A DNA stretch of 64,000 nt from Aeromicrobium flavum (GTDB lineage: Bacteria; Actinomycetota; Actinomycetes; Propionibacteriales; Nocardioidaceae), in contig NZ_BJZQ01000001.1 of assembly GCF_007992115.1 (NCBI RefSeq), forward strand, positions 248,001 to 312,000. The letters run 5' to 3'. Below, piece by piece: positions 35,968-43,111 of the stretch (position 1 is its first letter; the number at the start of each line of letters is the position of its first letter). Position numbers and translations under genes: made by a program. The notes under the pieces are model-generated. The model saw only the letters and a program-made list of their open reading frames with translations. It did no database searches and was not told the DNA's origin.

Positions 35968-36630
35968 ATGTCGAACGAGAACCCACTCGATGAACTCATC
36001 TCCGAAGCGTGCAAAGTCGGATGGGCATCCACGACGGCCAACCTCTCGAATCTGCGCTTCCTCGCGTTCAAGATCGGCCTGACCCCTGTCGCTACGAGAG
36101 CCGGTCAATCAGCAGTGGACTCTCTCACCCCCCTCCACGCCCATGAGGCGCCTCGTCGTTCCTTAAGCGCGAAGTACGGAATGGGGCCTCAGCCTCTCCA
36201 CACCGACGGCGCCCACCTCCCTCACCCTCCAGACATCGTGATTCTCTCGGCTTCATCGCCGAGTGCGGTCCCGACGATGCTTCGGCGATTCAGCGGCGCG
36301 GGTAACACTGCCTCCTCTCTTGACGACCTAGAGCATGGGCTCTTCTTGGTCGATGATGGGTCCACTCGATTCCTTTCCCCCGTTCTCAGCCGCGGCCGAT
36401 ACCGATACGACCCCGGCTGCATGACCCCGGCAGACACTCTCGCTCGCCGTGCAGCTGCACAATTCGACCAAGCGTTGACCTCCGCCACCCCGTTCGAATG
36501 GTCGGAACCGAATCAGGTGCTGGTGCTCGATAATCGGAGGGTGCTTCACGCCCGCGGCGACGCGACTTCGCATCCCGAGCGCGAGCTGAAACGCATGGCA
36601 TTTCACTGCAAGCCGGATCAAATGCCATGA
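35968..36630 (+). CDS. TauD/TfdA-like Fe(II)/2-oxoglutarate oxygenase
   Basis: 220 residues from ATG 35968 with AAGGAG just upstream. The iron facial triad is visible: H78 and D80 in PQPLHTDGAHL, and H194 in LDNRRVLHARGDA, with R196 in the place of the 2-oxoglutarate-binding arginine. It is shorter than TauD (about 280 residues). Its substrate is unknown. It overlaps the HEPN gene by four bases, so the two are translated together. That pairing and the surrounding defence genes suggest a role in a toxin or defence system rather than metabolism; this is inference. Codon use is less GC-rich than the backbone. Confidence 0.78.
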   Translation: MSNENPLDELISEACKVGWASTTANLSNLRFLAFKIGLTPVATRAGQSAVDSLTPLHAHEAPRRSLSAKYGMGPQPLHTDGAHLPHPPDIVILSASSPSAVPTMLRRFSGAGNTASSLDDLEHGLFLVDDGSTRFLSPVLSRGRYRYDPGCMTPADTLARRAAAQFDQALTSATPFEWSEPNQVLVLDNRRVLHARGDATSHPERELKRMAFHCKPDQMP

Positions 36631-37547
36631 GCGCACCGTACGACTTCGAGGGCTTATGGCTGAAGGCCAAACTGTTCGTGAATCACGCCATGGACGATCC
36701 AGCCGGGCGTTCATTCGAGGAGCGAGCACTCTGGGCTTCCTTGGCCTTGGAACTCTTGGCCAAGGCTGCGCTAGCGCGACAGTCGCCCCTCCTTATCGCC
36801 GTTCCCTCGGAGGATGGCACGAACGTCCTGATCGCCCTTGGACTCATCGGCGGCGACGCGCGCTTCGAGTCCGTACCAGCGAAAACTCTCTACTCCCGCT
36901 GCGAGAAGGCCTTCAAGCCGTTCGACAAGGGTGAGGCCGGAAAGATCACCCAAGCCCGCAACGCCTACCTTCATGGGCCCACTGCAGAGTTCGCGAAAAT
37001 ACCGGAGAAGGCTTGGTGGCCTCGCTATTGGTCTCAGGCGGTCATTCTCGTATCCGCCTGCGACCGCGAGGTGGTCGACCTTGTCGGGTACTCACGCGCT
37101 CCCGTTGTGTCTGGCCACCTCGAGCAGAACAGGAAGAACATCGAGCATCGAACCGAGATGCTCGTCGAACGTGCGCGCCAGCGCCGCGCTCAGTACGAAG
37201 CAGGCACGTTGCCTGCCAAGGTCGCACGTGAGTGGCAACCCGGACAGTCCATGAGCGCGGGGCTTAGCCACTCGCACGTTGTGGAATGCCCCGCCTGCGA
37301 GAACGAGGGTTTCCTCGAGGGGGACGAGGTAGTCAATGTCGACACGCAGTACTACCAAATCAGCGAGGAAGATTACGACGTTGTGGTTACGCTCACAGTG
37401 CAGGGCGACTACTTCGGTTGCCCGCACTGCGGCCTCGTTCTGGACAGCTACGAACTTCTCAGCCAAGTAGGGCTTGCGGAAGACTTCGACGTCGAGGGGG
37501 GGTCTGACGACATCCCGGCCTACGAGGGGGACTACGGCAATGACTGA
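36627..37547 (+). CDS. HEPN-like protein with C-terminal zinc ribbon
   Basis: 306 residues. The N-terminal 150 residues are helical and contain R111-N-A-Y-L-H116, an Rx4H motif as in HEPN ribonucleases, inside AGKITQARNAYLHGPTAEF. An upstream helix (ERALWASLALELLAKAALA) also fits the HEPN fold. The C-terminus carries CPAC (221-224) and CPHC (265-268), a probable zinc ribbon, and ends very acidic. ATGA overlap with the oxygenase gene indicates a two-gene unit. Likely activity is RNA cleavage, but this is not shown. Confidence 0.75.
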   Translation: MSAPYDFEGLWLKAKLFVNHAMDDPAGRSFEERALWASLALELLAKAALARQSPLLIAVPSEDGTNVLIALGLIGGDARFESVPAKTLYSRCEKAFKPFDKGEAGKITQARNAYLHGPTAEFAKIPEKAWWPRYWSQAVILVSACDREVVDLVGYSRAPVVSGHLEQNRKNIEHRTEMLVERARQRRAQYEAGTLPAKVAREWQPGQSMSAGLSHSHVVECPACENEGFLEGDEVVNVDTQYYQISEEDYDVVVTLTVQGDYFGCPHCGLVLDSYELLSQVGLAEDFDVEGGSDDIPAYEGDYGND

Positions 37548-37733
37548 CCGCACGGCGTACTGAGGGCGCGCCAGGACGTCCACTTCGTGCGCCGCCCAGT
37601 AGTTTTCGGCCGAAGACGCCGTCGGTCATACTCCCGCTGGCGCAGTCGGTCGCCAGGCCAAGACCGTGGGTGAGCAGCGCGCCGTTGGATCAAATGGGGA
37701 TATCGGTTCGGCGTCTGCGCTATCGTCCCCGTT

Positions 37734-38837
37734 ATGCCGGAGCAGGTTCGATCGATCAAGTTCGACGGAGGTCGATACAAGTCGTCTACAGGCCTGCCCC
37801 TCACCTCGATAGATGAATTGCGTCGACTGCAGACCCTCCTCTCTAGCGTCGCACGCGAGCTGTTCCTGAAGGATCACCCCGACCGCAAGCGAGTCTCGAA
37901 GAAGTTTCGCGAGTCAATGGTGCTGAAACTCGTGAAGGTCGAGGAGGGCAGCGTGGTGCCGGTCCTCGAGCGACCGCTGGAAGACAGCTTGACGCTCGAC
38001 GTGGAGACGAATGACTACTTCACAGAATCGTTCGAGGCAATTGCTAGCGCTATGGAATCCCTCGGGACGGGCGGTGCGCTCTCCGACGAATTCCCCGAGG
38101 AGTCGATCCCCGAACTGCTCCAACTAGGCAAGAGTTTTCGGGACGACGAAGTCCTGGAGTTCGAGCGTGGCGGAAGCTGGGTGCGCTATGGAAAGGACTC
38201 GCGCAGGCGGTTGCAGCGTCTTGCCGAAGTCGGCGCGATCGAAGTGGAAGATTCGTTACTCGGGCAGATTCGAGGTCTCGCTGCGGAGCCAAAGCCAAGC
38301 TTTACGTTCGAGGTCGCCGGAGACCATCGCATTCTTGCAGGCGAGTTTGACGCCGCCGTCTTTTGGGATGATTTGCTCCGCCACCTCGGCAAGGACGACC
38401 GAGCTCCCCTCGTCTCAATCTCTGCTGTCGTTGCGCAGGACTCGGACGGTACGCCCTTAAGTATCAAGGAACTCCAGGGCATCGAATTGGCACTGCCTGA
38501 TAGCTGGGCGTCGCGGCTCCAAGAACTCGCTCGGTTGGACGCGGGCTGGTTCGACGGCCTCGGTGAACCGATCCTGGAGCCAACGCTGCTTAGAGGCGAG
38601 GAAGTTCTCATTGCGGCGCTGGAGTCCGGGTTGCAGCGCCCAGGCATCTTTCCGACGCCCGCTGGCGGACTGCGTTTCGAGTGGGAGTTTCCAGACGGCG
38701 GAGCGTTGATTGAGGCGAGCGCCAGCGAATCGGTCTCGGGCGATGTGCTCTTCGATGACGGCCGCGAGGCGTCAGCCGAATTCGATGATCCGTCCGAGGC
38801 GATCGACTGGGTCCAGGGGTGGTTCTCGAATGACTGA
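37734..38837 (+). CDS. Unknown protein, first of a coupled pair
   Basis: 367 residues, acidic and soluble, with no membrane helix or familiar catalytic motif that I can identify. Visible features are SIKFDGGRYKSSTGLPLTS at the start, a helical LLSSVARELFLKDHPDRKR, and a last beta-rich portion (LRFEWEFPDGGALIEASASE, DDPSEAIDWVQGWFS). Its stop is overlapped by eight bases by the next gene (ATGACTGA). It lies in a cargo slot, so defence or toxin-immunity is possible but unproven. Confidence 0.7.
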   Translation: MPEQVRSIKFDGGRYKSSTGLPLTSIDELRRLQTLLSSVARELFLKDHPDRKRVSKKFRESMVLKLVKVEEGSVVPVLERPLEDSLTLDVETNDYFTESFEAIASAMESLGTGGALSDEFPEESIPELLQLGKSFRDDEVLEFERGGSWVRYGKDSRRRLQRLAEVGAIEVEDSLLGQIRGLAAEPKPSFTFEVAGDHRILAGEFDAAVFWDDLLRHLGKDDRAPLVSISAVVAQDSDGTPLSIKELQGIELALPDSWASRLQELARLDAGWFDGLGEPILEPTLLRGEEVLIAALESGLQRPGIFPTPAGGLRFEWEFPDGGALIEASASESVSGDVLFDDGREASAEFDDPSEAIDWVQGWFSND

Positions 38838-39234
38838 ACTCGTAGAGGGCGAAGTAGAGCTCACGGATGCGGCTGAGGACATCTACCGTCAGGTCCACCC
38901 GAACTTCTTGGACCCCGAAAGCGGCATCACCTCCCAGGTCTTCGAGTTGAACTCTCAGGACGAGGGCAAATTTTCGGTGTCGCGCTCTACGTTGGTAACC
39001 GGCGCAGAGGCGACCGCCGACTACCTTGAGGCCGGCAACGCCTCCTGCGGTGCGGTGATTCTCACTGTCGCGGATGCGAACGACGAAGGGGGGCCCGTGA
39101 TCGACGACTCGAATGCCCGCCAGGTACCGAAGGGCCACGCATACATTGATTTCCGAGAGTCGGGTCTTTCAAAAGGGAAATCTCGTCGACTGAAGAAGGC
39201 GGCGACGGCGAGGGGATGGGCCTTCCGGGTGTAG
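38830..39234 (+). CDS. Unknown small protein of YRQVHP type, second of a coupled pair
   Basis: 134 residues from ATG 38830. It contains DIYRQVHPNFLDPESGITSQ, FSVSRSTLVTGAEATADYL and a C-terminal HAYIDFRESGLSKGKSRRL with a basic end. I recall similar proteins of unknown function in many bacteria, but no established activity. The overlap with the 367-aa gene suggests a stoichiometric pair. Confidence 0.7.
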   Translation: MTELVEGEVELTDAAEDIYRQVHPNFLDPESGITSQVFELNSQDEGKFSVSRSTLVTGAEATADYLEAGNASCGAVILTVADANDEGGPVIDDSNARQVPKGHAYIDFRESGLSKGKSRRLKKAATARGWAFRV

Positions 39235-39267
39235 GACCTGAAGCTACGGACCCAAGGGCGGGACGGT

Positions 39268-39300
39268 ATCCGAGTCTGGCCAGACACCGGACCTAACGGG
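39268..39300 (+). repeat. 33-bp direct repeat, left copy
   Basis: It matches the copy at 41426-41458 at 30 of 33 positions. The core contains GTCTGGCCAGAC, a perfect 12-bp palindrome in this copy, followed by CCGGACCTAACGG. The pair brackets about 2.1 kb with three genes. It could be a recombination or transposition boundary, a duplicated operator or a repeated palindromic element. Confidence 0.7.
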
Positions 39301-39359
39301 ATCGTCTAGTAGCCGCTTGTGCGTTCCGTCCGTCGCAGAAGTACACGGATCGGCAGCAT

Positions 39360-39728
39360 TCAGCGCGCTGGTGCGACGACCTCGATCACGACGGCATCGC
39401 CGACCTTGCGCGGCCCTTCGAACATGCCGAGCCTCAGCCCTTCGGAGACCCTAGGCCACAAATCCGGGACGAGCGGATGAAGGCGGACGATCGCGACCTC
39501 CCCGGGCGCTAGGGCCTCCTGCCTCTCAATCAGTAGCGGGCCGTCGTGCATGTCCCCGTGCAGTTCAGGCGGAAAGCCCCAGCATGACCTGTAGCCAGAG
39601 ATAATCGGCGTACGGCGTCCTCCCTGTTCGGTCGTCAGAAGGCGCAGCCTCGCACGGACGTAACCGTGCTCGAGTCCCCGTTCCTGCCAGCGAGTTGAGT
39701 CCCGGTTGTCCACACCGAACACTTGCAC
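39360..39728 (-). CDS. Small beta-rich protein, EF-Tu domain III-like
   Basis: 122 residues from ATG 39728. The core VRARLRLLTTEQGGRRTPII, followed by GYRSCWGF, GDMHDGPLLIERQEALAPGE and GMFEGPRKVGDAVVIEV, resembles the third beta-barrel of elongation factor Tu (resistance to DNA-binding roles are known only for full EF-Tu). It stands alone on the minus strand inside the direct-repeat segment. A second protein with a similar EQGGR-T start is at 48106-48438. Function unknown. Confidence 0.65.
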   Translation of the reverse strand: MQVFGVDNRDSTRWQERGLEHGYVRARLRLLTTEQGGRRTPIISGYRSCWGFPPELHGDMHDGPLLIERQEALAPGEVAIVRLHPLVPDLWPRVSEGLRLGMFEGPRKVGDAVVIEVVAPAR

Positions 39729-39780
39729 AGACCGCGATCATTCACGGTGATCCGCGCGTGCCGGCGCGTCCTTCCACCGC

Positions 39781-40470
39781 TTGTGCCTACATTCATCAGT
39801 GCTGTTGTCCTTCAAATGCGATAGTTCTACCGTGCCTGCTTTGCGCGCTCACCTCGAGCGTCTCGACAGACGCCGCGCGACCGTCTGGGCTGATGCGTTG
39901 GAGCACGAGTTTCCCGGAATTGGGGAACAACCCGATCGCGTGCAGGGCCTTGTGGCGTTAGAGCCTTACCGGAACCCGCGCCCGCGACCAGCAGTGGCGG
40001 TCGTTGTGGACGGGAGTGCCTACGTGATGGTCGATGGACGCCCGAACGTGTTTCCCGTGCTCAGCCACAACCTCTACGCGCTCAATGGTCGCAACGTCCG
40101 TGTACTCAGTATCCCTTCTCACGACGGCAGGCGCTATTACCCCACGCACGTTGACGGGTGGACCGAGCCTGACACCCTAGTTTCTGTGCTGCAGGGTTGC
40201 GCTCCGCCCGCAAATGACAATTGGTGGCCGGCTGAGAGAGCGACCACCCATGGGACCAGCGACAAGCGGTTTCCGCTTGTCCGAAAAGAGTGGTTTCACG
40301 TTGCGATCTGGGCGAGCGCGGTGTTGGTCATCTGGGGCAGTGCTCTATCGGAACCGACCGGGTCTCCTGTTGCCCAATTGATCGAGAGGCTGCTGATGCT
40401 GGCTTGCTTCGGCCTTTTCGTCGCTTCGGCCTCAGCGTTAGTCGTTTGGCTTCGTCAGGGGCGCTCATGA
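39781..40470 (+). CDS. Membrane protein upstream of nuclease
   Basis: Up to 229 residues. The track start is TTG 39781 and GTG 39832 is a plausible alternative; neither has a clear ribosome site. A soluble N-terminal domain (VAVVVDGSAYVMVDGRPNVF) looks like a nuclease-related or NERD-like fold but lacks a motif I can confirm. Two membrane helices lie at the end (WFHVAIWASAVLVIWGSAL and LIERLLMLACFGLFVASASA). Its stop overlaps the start of the thermonuclease-like gene (ATGA). Confidence 0.6.
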   Translation: MCLHSSVLLSFKCDSSTVPALRAHLERLDRRRATVWADALEHEFPGIGEQPDRVQGLVALEPYRNPRPRPAVAVVVDGSAYVMVDGRPNVFPVLSHNLYALNGRNVRVLSIPSHDGRRYYPTHVDGWTEPDTLVSVLQGCAPPANDNWWPAERATTHGTSDKRFPLVRKEWFHVAIWASAVLVIWGSALSEPTGSPVAQLIERLLMLACFGLFVASASALVVWLRQGRS

Positions 40471-41186
40471 GGTCGGCTCTCCTCGTTCTTCCGGTGCTGC
40501 TGGCAGGGACGGGGCTCACTTTGGCGATCACGTCCGGCCCTGGGAATGCGTACGTCGAGCGTGTGGTCGACGGTGACACCGTCGTCTTGGGTGACGGGTC
40601 GAGAGTCCGTCTCATCGGCATCGATGCCCCGGAGTCCGACGAACCGTGCGGCGAGCAGGCTACAGAGAGCTTGCGTCGAATGGTCGAGCACCGTGTGGTC
40701 AATGTCGGAAATCCTGAGAGCGTCCAGGACAGGGATAGGTACGGGAGACTCCTGCGCTACCTCGACACGGATGCTGACCCAGCGGCCACGCTCTTGATCT
40801 CTGGCCTGGCCACAGCCCGCTACGACTCCACTGACGGATACGACCCCCACCCCAGGGAGCGTCGCTACCACGCGCTGGAAGCGGCAGCGGTTGCAGCCTG
40901 CCCAACACTGGATGCGAACTCGCATTGGTACGGCGATCCTGACGGGTATCGCAAGCACGTCAAGGAAAAGCGCCAAGCCCGTCAGAAGCGGGAGCGCGAG
41001 GCCCGTGCGAAACGACGGGAGGCACGCGAGGAGCGACGGGAGGCGCAGCGGCGCGAGACCCAACGCGAATTGGAGCGAATCGAGCGGGAGATCGAGAATT
41101 CCAACCGCGACGTTGGACAACCGGACGGAGGCTACACGGGCCCGCGTTGCTATGCCCCTGGCGGCAAGACTTGGAGCCCATGCTGA
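40467..41186 (+). CDS. Secreted or membrane-anchored thermonuclease-like (SNase) protein
   Basis: 239 residues from ATG 40467. An N-terminal hydrophobic segment (SALLVLPVLLAGTGLTLAI) precedes an SNase domain with VERVVDGDTVVLGDGSRVRL, LIGIDAPESDEPCGEQA and DRDRYGRLLRYL, matching the catalytic Arg/Asp/Glu layout of staphylococcal nuclease. The C-terminal 80 residues are a highly charged coiled coil (Arg/Glu repeats), then a Cys-containing tail. It is likely extracytoplasmic, cutting incoming or external DNA. It forms a pair with the preceding membrane protein. Confidence 0.82.
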   Translation: MRSALLVLPVLLAGTGLTLAITSGPGNAYVERVVDGDTVVLGDGSRVRLIGIDAPESDEPCGEQATESLRRMVEHRVVNVGNPESVQDRDRYGRLLRYLDTDADPAATLLISGLATARYDSTDGYDPHPRERRYHALEAAAVAACPTLDANSHWYGDPDGYRKHVKEKRQARQKREREARAKRREAREERREAQRRETQRELERIEREIENSNRDVGQPDGGYTGPRCYAPGGKTWSPC

Positions 41187-41549
41187 CTCCCGTAGCCATC
41201 CGTTTGTACCGTAGTCCGCTCGTCCCGCTGCCTCGGACTGACGCAGTACCGATCCCTCAGCACTTGGATCCGAGCGGGCTTGCTGAAGGTCGCCAGCCGC
41301 CGCTCAGGTGCTGTGCCGACCGCGACTGACCTGACTTTTCGTTGTCTCGGGTGTTGAGTCGCTTGCGCGGGCCGCAGGGTAGGCATTCGTGCGCCCACGC
41401 CCACCGCCCATGCGAGGGTCGCCTGATCCGAGTCTGGCCAGTCGCCGGACCTAACGGAACGGTCTCGAAGCGCGAGAGATGTACGCCGGTTCGCTGGCGA
41501 CCTTGAGAACACCTTCAAGTCGAGTAGTCGACGGAAGGCGACAGCGCGG
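41187..41549. other. Intergenic region containing the right repeat copy
   Basis: About 360 bases with no supported gene. It holds the second 33-bp direct repeat (41426-41458) and then the leader of the antirestriction gene. This is the right edge of the cargo slot. Confidence 0.45.
41426..41458 (+). repeat. 33-bp direct repeat, right copy
   Basis: Same orientation as 39268-39300, with three differences, two of which break the central palindrome. It lies 92 bases before the ArdC-like start. Confidence 0.7.
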
Positions 41550-42605
41550 ATGAGGAAAGTGACGAGGTCACTGCGGGAGCGCGAGCAGAGGCTCGCGGTG
41601 CTCCAAGCGCGTCTGATCGACGCGGTGGGCGAATTGGTGACGTCTCAGGATTGGAAGCGGGCGTTGGAGTTCGCTGCGCGCTTCCGGTCGCGGTCGTTCA
41701 GCAACACCATGCTGATCTACGTCCAGCACCAGACGGCGTTCGCCGAGGGGCGCGTGTCCGAGCCGGCGCCGACTTACGTCGCGGGCTTCAAGCAGTGGGC
41801 GTCCCTGGATCGGCACGTGGACAAAGGCCAGATGGGGTACGCGATCTTGGCGCCGGTCACTGGGCGGTTCGCCTCCGTCACGCCGGAGGATCGAGCGTCG
41901 TGGCGCAGGCTGGCCCGTGGTGAGCGTCCGGTGCCGGGCGAAGTCATTCGGTCGCGGATGGTGGGGGTGCGTCCGGCGTACGTGTGGGACGTCTCGCAGA
42001 CCAGCGGCGCGCCGCTCCCGGACCTACCGCGGCCGGCGCTGTTGCAGGGCAAAGCGCCGACCGGGTTGTGGGACGGCTTGGCCGATCAGGTCATTGCGCG
42101 CGGGTTCGGTATGCGATCGGTGTCGAACGCGGCCGCGATCGGCGGCGCGAACGGGCTGACGAACTACACGACGCACGAGGTGTCGATCCGGGCGGACATG
42201 GACGATGCCGCCCGGGTGAAGACGCTCGCGCACGAGCTGGGCCACGTGCTGCTCCACGGGCCGGACGACGGCGGCTCGCTGCTGCATCGGGGCATTGCGG
42301 AGGTGGAGGCGGAGTCGGTCGCGTTGATGGTCGCGGCAGCGCATGGGTTGAACACCGAGGACTACACGGTCCCGTACGTGTCGACTTGGGCGAGCAGTGT
42401 CGAGGGCAAGACGCAGGTCGAGGTGCTCCAGTCGACTGCCGAACGGGTTCGGACGACGGCCCTGACCATCTTGGACCGGCTGAGCACGCACCAGATCGGT
42501 GACGGAACCCCGCCCGGCCTGGACCGCGGACTGTTGAACCAGGTGCCACGGGGTCGGAGTGTGGAGAAGGTGTCGCGCGATGTCGCGGAGGTGACCGGGC
42601 CATGA
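41550..42605 (+). CDS. ardC: ArdC-like antirestriction protein
   Basis: 351 residues. The N-terminal ssDNA-binding domain has WKRALEFAARFRSRSFSNTM and QHQTAFAEGRVSEPAPTYVAG, typical of ArdC (DUF1738-type). The C-terminal zinc metallopeptidase has KTLAHELGHVLLHG (HExxH) near residue 228 and an EVEAESVALMVAAAHG glutamate region. ArdC proteins protect incoming single-stranded DNA from host restriction during conjugation. The next gene overlaps its stop. It marks the return to the conserved backbone after the cargo slot. Confidence 0.85.
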   Translation: MRKVTRSLREREQRLAVLQARLIDAVGELVTSQDWKRALEFAARFRSRSFSNTMLIYVQHQTAFAEGRVSEPAPTYVAGFKQWASLDRHVDKGQMGYAILAPVTGRFASVTPEDRASWRRLARGERPVPGEVIRSRMVGVRPAYVWDVSQTSGAPLPDLPRPALLQGKAPTGLWDGLADQVIARGFGMRSVSNAAAIGGANGLTNYTTHEVSIRADMDDAARVKTLAHELGHVLLHGPDDGGSLLHRGIAEVEAESVALMVAAAHGLNTEDYTVPYVSTWASSVEGKTQVEVLQSTAERVRTTALTILDRLSTHQIGDGTPPGLDRGLLNQVPRGRSVEKVSRDVAEVTGP

Positions 42606-43111
42606 GCATGCACCTGTACCGGCGCGAAGAACGGCCGAGGCTGCGCGTGCCGGTCGTGTTTCCGCAGGTCGACGTGGACGTCGATGACGAGGGACGGATC
42701 GAGGTGCGGGTCGATGGGGATCCGTACGGCGAGGCCGGGGTCCTGAGCCGGAGCGATTTGCAGCGAGTAGTCACCGCGATCGCCGTGGACTTGGATTCGG
42801 CGGTGCGGGTGGACGTGCGCGAGTCCGACGGGGCGACGTTCACCGACATCATCACTCCACCGTTCGAGGACGCATCGGCGATGCCGACCGAGAAGGAACC
42901 GGGATCGCAGAAGTTCAGGACCGCTGCCGGTGAGGTGTGCCGGACCGGGTTGCTGCCGGGGGAGGAGGTCGCGGTGGTCGTGGTGGTGGCGCGTGTGACG
43001 GCCGACACCACCGGCACGGCTCGGTTCCATCTGCCGTCGGCGCTGGCGGCTGCGCGTGAGGTCTTGCTCATCTCCCAGCCGGCACCTCCGGCAGCGACGG
43101 GCGCGGCGTGA
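42602..43111 (+). CDS. Hypothetical protein between ArdC and coupling protein
   Basis: 169 residues, coupled to the genes on both sides by four-base overlaps. It has a beta-rich acidic N-terminal half (RVPVVFPQVDVDVDDEGRIE) and an Ala-rich C-terminus. No recognised family. The position is conserved-looking for actinobacterial coupling-protein operons, so an accessory of the coupling protein is possible. Confidence 0.7.
   Translation: MSMHLYRREERPRLRVPVVFPQVDVDVDDEGRIEVRVDGDPYGEAGVLSRSDLQRVVTAIAVDLDSAVRVDVRESDGATFTDIITPPFEDASAMPTEKEPGSQKFRTAAGEVCRTGLLPGEEVAVVVVVARVTADTTGTARFHLPSALAAAREVLLISQPAPPAATGAA

Noticed and set aside
39285..39300. ACCTAAC in the 33-bp repeats resembling an integron attC core
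   Set aside because: No complementary GTTRRRY end or attC-like hairpin and no integron integrase are seen.
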